A DNA stretch of 64,000 nt from Streptomyces sp. Root431 (GCF_001426585.1 NZ_LMEI01000008.1:118708-182707); one strand, 5' to 3'; counted from the first letter of the stretch, positions 43,845-54,253 are shown. Notes: generated by a model not told the origin, from the sequence alone. A program made the numbers and translations.

Positions 43845-45197
43845 GTGACCGTGAACGCTGATACCCACGCCGTCGCCAAGGCGACCTGGCGAGACCTGCC
43901 CGCGGCGCAGCAGCCCGAGTACCCCGATGCCGAGGCTCTGCGCGATGTGATCGCGGACCTCGAGTCGTATCCTCCGCTCGTCTTCGCCGGCGAGTGTGAC
44001 CAGCTGCGCGCCCGGATGGGAGCCGTCGCCCGTGGCGAGGCGTTCCTGCTCCAGGGCGGCGACTGCGCCGAGGCCTTCGACGCCGTGTCCGCCGACCACA
44101 TCCGGGCCAAGCTCAAGACGCTGCTCCAGATGAGCGCCGTCCTCACCTACGCGGCCTCCGTGCCCGTGGTGAAGGTCGGCCGTATCGCCGGCCAGTACTC
44201 GAAGCCCCGCTCCAAGGGGACCGAGACGCGCGACGGCGTGACCCTGCCGACGTACCGGGGCGACTCGGTCAACGGCTTCGGCTTCGACGAGAAGTCCCGC
44301 ATCCCGGACCCCGAGCGCCTGAAGCGGATGTACAACGCCTCCGCGTCGACGCTCAACCTGGTGCGTGCCTTCACCACCGGTGGCTACGCCGACCTGCGCC
44401 AGGTGCACGCCTGGAACCAGGACTTCGTGAAGTCGTCCCCCTCGGGCCAGCGCTACGAGCAGCTGGCGCGGGAGATCGACAACGCGCTGAACTTCATGAA
44501 GGCCTGTGGCACCGACCCGGCCGAGTTCAAGGCCGTCGAGTTCTACGCCTCCCACGAGGCGCTGCTGCTCGACTACGAAGGCGCCCTGACCCGTACGGAC
44601 TCGCGCACCGGCAAGCTGTACGACACCTCCGGCCACATGGTCTGGATCGGTGAGCGCACCCGCCAGCTCGACCACGCCCACATCGAGTTCGCCTCGCGCA
44701 TCGCGAACCCGATCGGCATCAAGCTGGGCCCGACCACCTCGGTGGACGAGGCGCTGACGTACATCGACCGGCTCGACCCGGAGCGCGAGGCCGGCCGGCT
44801 GACCTTCATCGTCCGCATGGGCGCCGACAAGGTCCGCGACAAGCTCCCCGAGCTCGTCGAGAAGGTCACCGCCTCGGGCGCGGTCGTCGCCTGGGTCACC
44901 GACCCGATGCACGGCAACACCTTCGAGGCCGCCTCCGGCCACAAGACGCGCCGTTTCGACGACGTGCTCGACGAGGTCAAGGGCTTCTTCGAGGTCCACA
45001 AGGAGCTGGGCACCCACCCGGGCGGCATCCACGTCGAGCTCACCGGTGACGACGTCACCGAGTGCGTGGGCGGCGGCGACGAGATCTTCGTCGACGACCT
45101 GCACCAGCGCTACGAGACGGCCTGCGACCCGCGCCTCAACCGCAGCCAGTCGCTCGACCTGGCGTTCCTCGTCGCCGAGATGTACCGCGACCAGTGA
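43845..45197 (+). CDS. aroF: class II 3-deoxy-7-phosphoheptulonate synthase (DAHP synthase)
   Basis: 450 aa from GTG 43845. Class II (plant/actinobacterial) motifs are present: LQGGDCAEAF (metal Cys), RIAGQYSKPRS, AWNQDF, VEFYASHEALLLDYE, IANPIGIKLGPTT, VTDPMHGNT and ECVGGGDEI. It condenses PEP and erythrose-4-phosphate at the entry to the shikimate pathway. TAGTGT at 43832-43837 places a transcription start at or near the GTG, so the mRNA may be leaderless. It is transcribed away from the amidase gene and closed by a 21-bp hairpin. The M. tuberculosis position equivalent is aroG (Rv2178c). Confidence 0.96.
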   Translation: MTVNADTHAVAKATWRDLPAAQQPEYPDAEALRDVIADLESYPPLVFAGECDQLRARMGAVARGEAFLLQGGDCAEAFDAVSADHIRAKLKTLLQMSAVLTYAASVPVVKVGRIAGQYSKPRSKGTETRDGVTLPTYRGDSVNGFGFDEKSRIPDPERLKRMYNASASTLNLVRAFTTGGYADLRQVHAWNQDFVKSSPSGQRYEQLAREIDNALNFMKACGTDPAEFKAVEFYASHEALLLDYEGALTRTDSRTGKLYDTSGHMVWIGERTRQLDHAHIEFASRIANPIGIKLGPTTSVDEALTYIDRLDPEREAGRLTFIVRMGADKVRDKLPELVEKVTASGAVVAWVTDPMHGNTFEAASGHKTRRFDDVLDEVKGFFEVHKELGTHPGGIHVELTGDDVTECVGGGDEIFVDDLHQRYETACDPRLNRSQSLDLAFLVAEMYRDQ

Positions 45198-45219
45198 ACG
45201 TGATCAGTCGGTAGGTACC

Positions 45220-45266
45220 TACGACGATGGGGCGCGGATCCATGTGATCCGCGCCCCATCGTCGTA
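45220..45266 (+). terminator. terminator after DAHP synthase
   Basis: A perfect 21-bp stem (arms 45220-45240 and 45246-45266, core ACGACGATGGGGCGCGGATC) with a CATGT loop, 22 bp after the stop. Confidence 0.88.
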
Positions 45267-45297
45267 TCCAGGGCTTTTGAGGCTCCGGGCCGCCGGG

Positions 45298-45316
45298 TAA
45301 GGTTAGGTTAGCCTTA
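45298..45316. promoter_or_regulatory. iron box (DmdR1/IdeR-type operator) upstream of bfd
   Basis: TAAGGTTAGGTTAGCCTTA matches the actinobacterial iron-box consensus TTAGGTTAGGCTAACCTAA at 15 of 19 positions, the mismatches being at positions 2, 11, 14 and 18. It lies 26-44 bp upstream of the bfd start. Fe(II)-DmdR1 would repress bfd when iron is plentiful. Confidence 0.85.
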
Positions 45317-45341
45317 TCGATCTCGGCGGGAGGTGAACCGC

Positions 45342-45587
45342 GTGTACGTCTGCTCATGCTTCGGTGTCACGGAGAAGCAGGTCAAGGACCACGCCGACGC
45401 GGGCGCCTGCACGCCCCGCCAGATAGCCTCGGCCTGCAAGGCCGGCACGGACTGCGGTTCCTGCGTCCGTCGCATCCAGGCCATCCTCGGGCGCGGCAAC
45501 TGCCCGAGGCGCGAGCTCCTGAACCAGGGCATGCCTGCCCTGGCGGCTGACACGGTCGAGCCCGAGGGGCTCTCCGAGGCCGCCTGA
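45342..45587 (+). CDS. bfd: bacterioferritin-associated ferredoxin
   Basis: 81 aa from GTG 45342, 8 nt after GGGAGG; the GTG at 45333 overlaps that Shine-Dalgarno and is rejected. A [2Fe-2S] site of the Bfd type is evident: MYVCSCFGVTEKQ (C4, C6) and CGSCVRR (C-x2-C, about 37-40). It reduces the iron core of bacterioferritin so that Fe(II) can leave. An iron box is immediately upstream, and the bacterioferritin gene converges from the other side 25 bp away. Confidence 0.95.
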   Translation: MYVCSCFGVTEKQVKDHADAGACTPRQIASACKAGTDCGSCVRRIQAILGRGNCPRRELLNQGMPALAADTVEPEGLSEAA

Positions 45588-45612
45588 GTCGGCGGGCGTA
45601 CGGCGCCGGCTG

Positions 45613-46089
45613 CTAGCTGGGCTGCTCGATCAGCGTCGAGATGTAGAGCGCCTCACCCAGGGACTCGATCAGCTCCAGCTGCGTGTCCAGGTAGTCGATG
45701 TGGTGTTCCTCGTCGGCGAGGATCTCCTCGAAGAGGTTGGCGGACGTGATGTCCCCCTTCGCGCGCATGACCTCGATCCCGCGCTTGAGGCGGTCGATCG
45801 CTTCCACCTCGACCTGCCGGTCCGCCTGGAACATCTCGGTGATCGTCTGGCCGACCCGGACATGGAAGAGCCGCTGGTAGTTCGGCAGACCGTCGAGCAT
45901 CAGGATGCGCTCGGTGATCTTGTCCGCGTGCTTCATCTCATCGATGGACTCTTCGCGCGTGTACTTGGCGAGCTTCGTCCACCCCTTGTTGTCCTGGATG
46001 CGGTAGTGCAGCCAGTACTGGTTGATGGCCGTCAGTTCGCCGGTCAGCTGCTCGTTGAGGAACTCGAGGACCTCGGGGTCGCCCTGCAT
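45613..46089 (-). CDS. bfr: bacterioferritin
   Basis: 158 aa from ATG 46089 with GGAGCC upstream; the upstream in-frame extension has no Shine-Dalgarno. A four-helix ferritin with the di-iron centre residues: Glu in EQLTGELTAINQYW, Glu/His in ESIDEMKHADK (with the haem-ligand Met), Glu in DRQVEVEAIDRL and ILADEEHHIDYL. It stores iron as a 24-mer with haem between dimers. It is convergent with bfd. A good iron box was not found upstream of it. Confidence 0.96.
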   Translation of the reverse strand: MQGDPEVLEFLNEQLTGELTAINQYWLHYRIQDNKGWTKLAKYTREESIDEMKHADKITERILMLDGLPNYQRLFHVRVGQTITEMFQADRQVEVEAIDRLKRGIEVMRAKGDITSANLFEEILADEEHHIDYLDTQLELIESLGEALYISTLIEQPS

Positions 46090-46264
46090 CGCAGAGGCTC
46101 CTTCCACTTCCACGTTGCGTGTCTGTGCCGTCACTGGGCAGGATGGCCGCATCCTCGCACCCCGAATGGGGGGCGTCCAGTAAGTGCAGGCTTAGTGGGA
46201 GTTGCCCGAATCTCGGACGGGCTGGAGGTTGGCTGGTCATGACCACCCCTCGCCGTCTGTCACC

Positions 46265-46924
46265 ATGGATGACATGGGTCAGCCGGAGAGCGGAGAACGC
46301 CGGGAAGGGGACGCGGGGGAGCCGGATCGTTCGCCGGACCTCCCGCCGGGTCAGCGGCTGCAGCGCGGCTGGCCGGTCACCCACTACGGCCCCGTCCCCA
46401 AGTTCAAGCCGGAGCGCTGGGAGTTCCGCGTCTTCGGTGCGACGGCGGACGGTGACAAGCGGTGCTGGAACCACGAGGAGTTCTCGGCCCTGCCGTTCTC
46501 CACGGTCGTGTCCGATCTGCACTGCGTGACGAAATTCAGCATGCTCGGGGCCGAATGGGGTGGCGTGCCCGCCCGGACCATCCTCGAACTGGCTCCGCCG
46601 GCGCCGCAGGTCACGCACGTGATGGTGTGGGCCGAGTACGGCTACAGCGCCAACATGCGGCTCTCCGACTTCGCCTCCGACCGCACGATCTTCGCCACCC
46701 ACAAGGGCGGCGAGCTGCTCACCGCCGAGCACGGCTTCCCGCTGCGGCTCATCGTCCCGCACCTGTACGCCTGGAAGGGGCCCAAGTGGGTCCGGGGCGT
46801 GGAGTACATGGCCGCCGACCGCCGGGGCTTCTGGGAGGAGCGCGGCTACCACAACCTCGGTGACCCGTGGACGGAGCAGCGCTACTCGTACCAGGAGGAA
46901 CCGGGAGACGGCCCGGAGCTGTAG
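46265..46924 (+). CDS. molybdopterin-dependent oxidoreductase (sulfite oxidase-like, MsrP-type core)
   Basis: 219 aa from ATG 46265 (ATG 46274 is an alternative; neither has a strong Shine-Dalgarno). An N-terminal Pro/Glu/Arg-rich tail leads into the SUOX fold: YGPVPKFKPERWEFRVFG, VVSDLHCVTKFSML with the molybdenum-ligand Cys, WAEYGYSANM and GFPLRLIVPHLYAWKGPKWV near the end. No Tat or Sec signal is seen, so it is probably cytoplasmic. The physiological substrate is unknown. Divergent from bfr. Confidence 0.9.
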   Translation: MDDMGQPESGERREGDAGEPDRSPDLPPGQRLQRGWPVTHYGPVPKFKPERWEFRVFGATADGDKRCWNHEEFSALPFSTVVSDLHCVTKFSMLGAEWGGVPARTILELAPPAPQVTHVMVWAEYGYSANMRLSDFASDRTIFATHKGGELLTAEHGFPLRLIVPHLYAWKGPKWVRGVEYMAADRRGFWEERGYHNLGDPWTEQRYSYQEEPGDGPEL

Positions 46925-46962
46925 CGCTCCGGACCGTCGGGGGCGGGCCTGGGGCCGTCCGG

Positions 46963-47520
46963 TCAGTGGTGGTACTGGTGGACCACCGCGTGGCCCTTGC
47001 CGCGGCCGATCATCCACTTGTTCACCGGAGTGGTGATCACGAACGCGGCGGCGAGCGCGATGGCGAGCACGATCCAGAAGAACGGCTCGTCGAGGTGCGC
47101 GTCCATGGCGCCCGGCCACAGGGCGATGATGCCGTTGTCGATGATCTCCATGACGGCGATGGAGAGGGTGTCGGCGGCGAGCGCGACCTTGAAGGCCGTC
47201 TTGAAGTCGACGCCGGCGGACAGGATGCCGCGCAGCGTGAGCGCGTAGCCGAAGAAGAACGCCAGGATGATCGCGAGGATCATCGTCTGCATGTTGCCCC
47301 AGCCGAGCGCCGTGCCGATGACCATGCCGAGGATCTCGCCGATGGCGCAGCCGGTGAGGCAGTGCAGCGTGGCCTTGGCCGCCATGGCCCAGGAGACCTT
47401 GCCGTCCGCCTGGTGATGCCCGTGGTGCTCGTGGTGGCCCTGGTGCTCGGCGTGGTTCTCGTGACCCGCGTGACCCTCGTGGCCGGTGCGGTCGTGGTGG
47501 GTGTGCGCTTCGTGCTGCAT
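46963..47520 (-). CDS. His-rich DUF4396 membrane protein, probably copper-regulated
   Basis: 185 aa from ATG 47520. Residues 1-42 contain about sixteen histidines (patterns such as HTHHDR, GHENHAEHQGHHEHHGHH), a likely Cu/Zn/Ni-binding tail. Then come about four hydrophobic helices: AAKATLHCLTGCAIGEILGM, TMILAIILAFFFGYAL, VALAADTLSIAVMEIIDN and FFWIVLAIALAAAF. The N-terminal helix has a Cys pair in LHCLTGCAIGE. DUF4396 members are membrane proteins often found near copper genes. A CsoR-type dyad lies 48-64 bp upstream. Role in metal export or sequestration is inferred. Confidence 0.88.
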   Translation of the reverse strand: MQHEAHTHHDRTGHEGHAGHENHAEHQGHHEHHGHHQADGKVSWAMAAKATLHCLTGCAIGEILGMVIGTALGWGNMQTMILAIILAFFFGYALTLRGILSAGVDFKTAFKVALAADTLSIAVMEIIDNGIIALWPGAMDAHLDEPFFWIVLAIALAAAFVITTPVNKWMIGRGKGHAVVHQYHH

Positions 47521-47567
47521 GGGTGCCCCCAAAGCCGGGTAGCGGTTCCTGCCGTTACAAGAACCGT

Positions 47568-47584
47568 ATACCCCCCTGGGGTAT
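47568..47584. promoter_or_regulatory. CsoR-type operator upstream of the DUF4396 gene
   Basis: ATACCCC-CCT-GGGGTAT is a perfect 7-bp dyad with the G/C-tract layout of the copper repressor CsoR operators known in Streptomyces. In this orientation it would lie across the promoter of the leftward gene starting at 47520. No csoR or copZA gene is in the window. Confidence 0.7.
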
Positions 47585-47611
47585 TCCTCAACAGGAAACC
47601 CGCGCCCCCGA

Positions 47612-48463
47612 TCAGCCGCGCAGCTTCTTGAGGAGCTCCACGTCGGCGACGTGTCCCTCCGTGCCGCCCGGGGTCTCGATGATCAGCGGCACCCCGTCCG
47701 TCTCCGGGTGGCGCAGCAGCGCGCGGAAGGCGTCCTCGCCGATGTGACCGGCGCCGATGTTGGCGTGGCGGTCCTTGTGGGCGCCCACGACGTCCTTCGA
47801 GTCGTTGGCGTGGATCAGCTTCAGCCGGCCCTCGCCGACGGTCGCCACCAGCTCGTCGAGCGTCCGTACCGCGCCGCCCGGCTCCGCGAGGTCGTGGCCC
47901 GCCGCGAAGATGTGGCAGGTGTCGAGGCAGATGCCGAGCTTCGGGTGGCGGTCGAGGGCGTCGAAGTACGGACCGAAGTCCTCCGCGCGCGAGCAGAGCG
48001 AGAAGCCCTGGCCGGCCGTCGACTCCAGGAGCAGATGCGGATCGTCCTCGTGCGTCAGCTCGTCGAGGAGCGGCAGCATCCGCTCGCGCACCTGCGCGAG
48101 GGCCACCTCGCGGGGGCGGCCCGCCGTCGCCGAGCCGGTGTGCACCACGACGCCCTTCGCGCCGATCTCGCGGCCCCGGCGCAGCGAGTGCCGCAGCGAG
48201 TCGACCGACTTCTCCACGGTGGCCTCGGTGTGGGAGCCGAAGTTGATGAGGTACGGGGCGTGGACCCAGGCCGAGATCGACTCGGCCTCGCACTCCGCCC
48301 GGAACCGCTCGTCCTGGGCCGGATTGCCGACCGGGGTGGCCCAGCCGCGCGGGTTGGCGACGAAGACCTGCACGGTCTCGGCGCCGAGCACGCGGGCGTA
48401 GGCGAGGCCGGTCGTGGCGAGGCCACCGGCCACGGGGACGTGACCGCCGACGGGGTTGCGCAT
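47612..48463 (-). CDS. nfo: endonuclease IV (AP endonuclease family 2)
   Basis: 283 aa. TIM-barrel zinc nuclease motifs: WVHAPYLINFGS (His), VVVHTGSATA (His), LLLESTAGQG (Glu), GICLDTCHIFAAGHD (Asp, His), LIHANDSKDVVGAHKDRHANIGAGHIG (Asp/His cluster) and IIETPGG (Glu). It cuts at abasic sites in DNA repair. It starts 7 bp after the end of the PASTA kinase gene on the same strand, so it is probably translated by re-initiation from the kinase mRNA; its own Shine-Dalgarno is poor. Confidence 0.94.
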   Translation of the reverse strand: MRNPVGGHVPVAGGLATTGLAYARVLGAETVQVFVANPRGWATPVGNPAQDERFRAECEAESISAWVHAPYLINFGSHTEATVEKSVDSLRHSLRRGREIGAKGVVVHTGSATAGRPREVALAQVRERMLPLLDELTHEDDPHLLLESTAGQGFSLCSRAEDFGPYFDALDRHPKLGICLDTCHIFAAGHDLAEPGGAVRTLDELVATVGEGRLKLIHANDSKDVVGAHKDRHANIGAGHIGEDAFRALLRHPETDGVPLIIETPGGTEGHVADVELLKKLRG

Positions 48464-48469
48464 GAGTTT

Positions 48470-50392
48470 CTAGAGTCCCTTGATCGTGATGGTGACGGTG
48501 GAGCCCTCGGGGGCGGTGGTGCCGCCCTCCACGGACTGGCTCGCGACCGTGTCGCCCAGGAAGGGGAAGGACTTCTTGACCTCCACCTCGAAGCCCGCGT
48601 CCTCGAGCGCCGCACGGGCGTCGTCGGTGGTCTCCTCCGTGACGTCCGGGACCTCGACGAGCTTCGGTCCCTTGGAGACGGTGAGGGTGATGGTGTCGCC
48701 CTCGGCGGCCCGGCTGCCCTCGGCGAGGGACTGGGCGGCGACCGTGCCGGCGTCCTCCGGGGAGTTGATCCGCTCCGGCGCGACCTCCACGGTGAGACCG
48801 GCCTCCTGGAGCGTGGCCGTGGCGTCGGCGACGGTCTCGCCGGTGGTGTCGGGCACGTCGATCGGGGAGCCCTTGCTGACCACCAGGGCGACGGCCGAGT
48901 CGGGGCGGCGCTCGGTGCCGGGCTCGGGGTCGGAGCCGATCACGGCGCCCTGGGCGACGGAGTCGCTGAACTCCTCGGTGACGACCCCGGGGGCCAGCCC
49001 CTCCGCCTTCAGCAGGCGCTTGGCCTCCGCGAGCGGCTTGTTCCTGAGGTTGGGCACCTTCACGATCTCGGGGCCGCGGGAGAGCGTGAGGACGACCGTG
49101 GCGTTGCCGCGGACGCGCTCGCCGGGGGCGGGGTCGACGGCCATGACCGTGCCGCGCTCGTACACGTCGCTGAAGGCACGTTTCGTCGTGCCGACGTCCA
49201 GGCCGGTGTCCTTGATCCGCTGGGTCGCGACGGCCTCGGTCTGGCCGAGGACGGCCGGGACGCGGGTGAACTGGCCGGAATTGATGTACCAGACACCGGT
49301 GCCGAGGCCGAGCGCGAGCAGGACGCCGAGGACGATCATCAGAGGGCCGCGGGGCGCGCGGGGAGCGCGCCTGCGGGTGGCCGCCGGGGGAGCCTCCGGG
49401 GCCGGCAGCCGGTTCGTGTGCTCGACCTGCTGCACCTGCCGCACGTCCTCGTCGGCCGGTACGGCGCGGGCGATCACGCTGGTCCGGTCGTCGGCGGTGT
49501 CCCGGGCCTCGGAGCGCGCCTGCGGCGGCACGGCGTCCAGCTGCTCGTCGCCCAGGGGGGCGCGGGCCTGCCGGAGCAGGGCGAGCAGCGCGACGGCGTC
49601 GTGCGGGCGGACGTCGGGGGTGCGGGCCGTGGCGGCCGCGACCAGCTCGTCCAGCTCCAGGGCGAGCCCGGGGACGGTGGCGGAGGGGGCGGGCACGTCC
49701 GTGTGGAGGTGCTGGTAGAGGACCTGGGCGGGGGTGTCGCCCGCGTGGGGCTTGCCGCCGGTCAGCATCTCGTACAGCACGACACCGCAGGCGTACACGT
49801 CGGCGCGGGTGTCGGCCGTGCCGTGCTCGATCTGCTCCGGCGCGAGGTACGAGACCGTGCCGAGGACCGAGCCGGTGGTGGCGGTCGCCGAGCCCACGGC
49901 CCGTACGAGACCGAAATCGGCCACCTTGACCCGGCCGTCGTCCCCTATGAGGACGTTCTCCGGCTTCATGTCGCGGTGCACGAACCCGGCCCGGTGCGCG
50001 GCGCCCAGCGCGGCGAGGACGGGCTCCAGGATGTCGAGCGCGGCGCGGGGCGCGAGGGCGCCGCGCTCGCGCAGGACGTCGCGGAGGGTGCAGCCGGCGA
50101 CGTACTCCATCGCCAGGTAGACGTACGCGCCCTCGGCGCCCTGGTCGAAGACGCCGACGACGTTCGGGTGGGCGAGCCGGGCGACGGACTTGGCCTCGCG
50201 GATGAAGCGCTCGACGAAGGCGGCGTCCGTCGCGAGGGCGGGGTGCATCACCTTGAGCGCGAGGACGCGGTCGAGGCGCGTGTCCACGGCCCGGTAGACG
50301 GTGGCCATCCCGCCGACGGCGATGCGCGCGTCGACGCGGTAGCGGCCGTCGAGCAGCCGCCCGACGAGGGGGTCCTGAAGGGTCGTGTCCAC
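48470..50392 (-). CDS. PknL-like serine/threonine kinase with four PASTA domains
   Basis: 640 aa from GTG 50392. The kinase domain (about 15-275) has GGMATVYRAV (glycine loop), LALKVM (Lys), HRDMKPENVL (catalytic loop), DFGLVRA and a Thr-rich activation segment (SATATTGSVLGTVSYLAPE). An acidic juxtamembrane region follows, then one membrane helix (about 355-375) and four extracellular PASTA domains (about 380-640), each closing with LTLSRGPE/LVVSKGSP/LTVSKGPK/ITIKGL. PASTA domains sense muropeptides or lipid II. TAGACT ends 7 nt before the GTG, suggesting a leaderless message. In M. tuberculosis PknL (Rv2176) sits beside and phosphorylates Rv2175c, whose homologue is at 54288 here. Confidence 0.93.
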   Translation of the reverse strand: MDTTLQDPLVGRLLDGRYRVDARIAVGGMATVYRAVDTRLDRVLALKVMHPALATDAAFVERFIREAKSVARLAHPNVVGVFDQGAEGAYVYLAMEYVAGCTLRDVLRERGALAPRAALDILEPVLAALGAAHRAGFVHRDMKPENVLIGDDGRVKVADFGLVRAVGSATATTGSVLGTVSYLAPEQIEHGTADTRADVYACGVVLYEMLTGGKPHAGDTPAQVLYQHLHTDVPAPSATVPGLALELDELVAAATARTPDVRPHDAVALLALLRQARAPLGDEQLDAVPPQARSEARDTADDRTSVIARAVPADEDVRQVQQVEHTNRLPAPEAPPAATRRRAPRAPRGPLMIVLGVLLALGLGTGVWYINSGQFTRVPAVLGQTEAVATQRIKDTGLDVGTTKRAFSDVYERGTVMAVDPAPGERVRGNATVVLTLSRGPEIVKVPNLRNKPLAEAKRLLKAEGLAPGVVTEEFSDSVAQGAVIGSDPEPGTERRPDSAVALVVSKGSPIDVPDTTGETVADATATLQEAGLTVEVAPERINSPEDAGTVAAQSLAEGSRAAEGDTITLTVSKGPKLVEVPDVTEETTDDARAALEDAGFEVEVKKSFPFLGDTVASQSVEGGTTAPEGSTVTITIKGL

Positions 50393-50482
50393 GGCGTCGA
50401 GTCTACGAGCCGTGGACACGGCCCCCGTGCGGATGCCCCGGTACTGCAGCGCACCTGTGACGAGCGCCCCAGGCCGGCGGCC

Positions 50483-52643
<2,161 letters not shown>

Positions 52644-52651
52644 GGGCGTCC

Positions 52652-52748
52652 AGCCCCTCCCTTCGCCGGCATGACCCGGATCAGGTTCGTACGGTCGGAG
52701 GCCGCCCAGCCTCCCTCTCAGCCCGGTGCGTCCGGGCTCCCGCGAGTG
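52652..52748 (-). promoter_or_regulatory. TPP riboswitch (THI element) controlling thiOSG
   Basis: Read on the minus strand from 52748: GCGGGAGCCCGG, the conserved GGGCTGAGAGGGAGG (pyrimidine sensor), a short P3, then CCTGATCCGGGTCATGCCGGCG with the diphosphate sensor, and AAGGGAGGGG. These are the THI-box consensus blocks in the right order. The end coincides with the thiO ribosome-binding site, so TPP binding probably blocks translation. Confidence 0.95.
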
Positions 52749-52766
52749 CTTTACGCCCGCCAGACT

Positions 52767-52960
52767 AGGGCATGTTTCGAAAGTCCCGCCTGCCTGGCGA
52801 CGCCTGGCACGCACTCCCCCGTAGCCCTTCGGGCACGGGAGGTGCCCCCACGCCGCGTTGTCGGGATCGCCCCGGGCGACCCTCCGCCTTGCGATCGCAC
52901 GCACCAGACGCCGCCAGGCCTGCCCTTCGGGCAGACGACGCCACTTTCGAAACACGCCCT
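52767..52960. mobile_element. 194-bp non-coding inverted-repeat element (MITE-like)
   Basis: Ends AGGGCATGTTTCGAAAGT (52767-52784) and ACTTTCGAAACACGCCCT (52943-52960) are inverted repeats with one mismatch in 18. The interior contains further dyads (for example TGCCCTTCGGGCA near 52921-52933 and GCCTGGCG/CGCCAGGC). No transposase is encoded; frames through it read Arg-rich sequence typical of non-coding GC-rich DNA. The termini and sub-terminal bases match the 64-bp copy at 33192-33255. It sits between the TPP riboswitch and the FAD-reductase promoter. No clear target duplication is visible. Confidence 0.85.
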
Positions 52961-52997
52961 GGCCGCAGCCCCGGTGCGGTCCCAGGCCCCTCCCTTC

Positions 52998-53012
52998 CTG
53001 ACGGACCGTCAG
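52998..53012. promoter_or_regulatory. 15-bp operator-like dyad in the FAD-reductase promoter
   Basis: CTGACGG-A-CCGTCAG is a perfect inverted repeat. TAAGGT (53018-53023) starts 5 bp after it, 7 nt before the GTG start. The dyad would thus lie between the -35 and -10 regions of a leaderless promoter, a position suited to a TetR-like repressor. Confidence 0.7.
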
Positions 53013-53029
53013 ATAAGTAAGGTGGACGG

Positions 53030-54244
53030 GTGAGCGAGCAGAAGCAGGCCCAGCAGCAGGTCGTGATCGTCGGTGCCGGGATGGCGGGCGTGCAGACCGC
53101 CGTCGCCCTGCGCGAACAGGGCTTCACCGGCCCCGTGACCCTCATCGGGGCCGAGCCCCACCAGCCCTACGACCGGCCCCCGCTCTCCAAGGCGATCCTC
53201 CTCGGCAAGGCCGAGGACTCCGCCTTCGACGTCGACTTCGAGGCCCTCGACGTCGAACTCCGCCTCGGCCTCGACGTCACCGGGCTGCGCCCCGCCGACC
53301 ACGAGGTCGACACCGAGGCCGGGCCCGTCCCGTACGACGTCCTCGTCGTCGCCACCGGGGCCCACCCCCTCACCCTGCGCGGCGCCGAGGGCGTCCCCGG
53401 CGTCCACCTCCTGCGCACCCTCGACGACGCCGTGCGCCTCGGCCCCGTCCTGGAGCGCCGCCACACCGTCGTGGTCGTCGGCGCGGGCTGGATCGGCGCC
53501 GAGTTCGCCACCGCCGCGCGCGAGGCGGGCTGCGCCGTCACCGTCGTCGAGGCGGCCGACCGCCCGCTCGCCGGAGCCCTGCCCGCCGAGGTCGCCGCCC
53601 CCATGGCCGGCTGGTACGGAGCGAGCGGCGCCGAGCTCCTCACCCAGGCGCGCGTGGACACCGTCCGGCCCGGCCGGGTCGTCCTCGCCGACGGCCGCGA
53701 GCTGCCCGCCGACGCCGTCGTCGTCGGCATCGGCGCCCGCCCCGCCACCGGCTGGCTCGCCGGCTCCGGCATCGCCCTCGACCCGAGCGGCGCCGTCACC
53801 GCCGACGAGCTGCTGCGCACCTCCCTGCCCGACGTGTACGCCGTCGGCGACTGCGCCTCCTACCCCTCCGCCCGCTACGGCGAGCGCCTCCTCGTCCACC
53901 ACTGGGACAACGCCCTCCAGGGCCCGCGCACGGTCGCCGCGGCGATCACCGGCGCCGACACCGGCCCGTACGACCCCGTGCCGTACTTCTGGTCCGAGCA
54001 GTTCGGCCGGTTCGTGCAGTACGCCGGACACCACGCCGACGCCGACGAGCTCCTGTGGCGCGGCGACCCGGCGGACGACACCTGGTCCGTGCTCTGGCTG
54101 CGCGCCGGGGTCCCGGTGGCCCTCCTCGCCGTCGGCCGCCCCCGCGACCTGGCCCAGGGCCGCAAGCTCATCGAGGCGGCCACTCCGGTCGACCCGGAGC
54201 GGGCCGCCGACCCGTCCGTCCCTCTGAAGGCGGCAGTCCGATAG
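53030..54244 (+). CDS. FAD-dependent pyridine nucleotide-disulfide oxidoreductase (ferredoxin reductase-like)
   Basis: 404 aa from GTG 53030. FAD loop VVIVGAGMAGVQTAVALRE (about 11-29); YDRPPLSKAIL; VATGAHP; NAD(P) loop VVVVGAGWIGAEFATAAREAG (about 147-167); VYAVGDCASY (about 269-278). The C-terminal domain has HWDNALQGPRTVA and PYFWSEQFG, typical of ferredoxin reductases that serve P450s or dioxygenases (putidaredoxin-reductase group). No ferredoxin or oxygenase gene is next to it. Its promoter carries a 15-bp dyad, so it is probably under repressor control. Confidence 0.92.
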   Translation: MSEQKQAQQQVVIVGAGMAGVQTAVALREQGFTGPVTLIGAEPHQPYDRPPLSKAILLGKAEDSAFDVDFEALDVELRLGLDVTGLRPADHEVDTEAGPVPYDVLVVATGAHPLTLRGAEGVPGVHLLRTLDDAVRLGPVLERRHTVVVVGAGWIGAEFATAAREAGCAVTVVEAADRPLAGALPAEVAAPMAGWYGASGAELLTQARVDTVRPGRVVLADGRELPADAVVVGIGARPATGWLAGSGIALDPSGAVTADELLRTSLPDVYAVGDCASYPSARYGERLLVHHWDNALQGPRTVAAAITGADTGPYDPVPYFWSEQFGRFVQYAGHHADADELLWRGDPADDTWSVLWLRAGVPVALLAVGRPRDLAQGRKLIEAATPVDPERAADPSVPLKAAVR

Positions 54245-54253
54245 GGCCCGGGT

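Noticed and set aside
46090..46264. Iron box upstream of bfr (TAAGTGCAGGCTTA near 46180)
   Set aside because: Only the outer half-sites resemble an iron box; the core GGTTAG/CTAACC is missing.
52767..52960. Arg-rich reading frames through the 194-bp element as protein-coding extensions of thiO or a small gene
   Set aside because: They would run through the TPP riboswitch, have no Shine-Dalgarno and are interrupted in the short copy; the element is non-coding.
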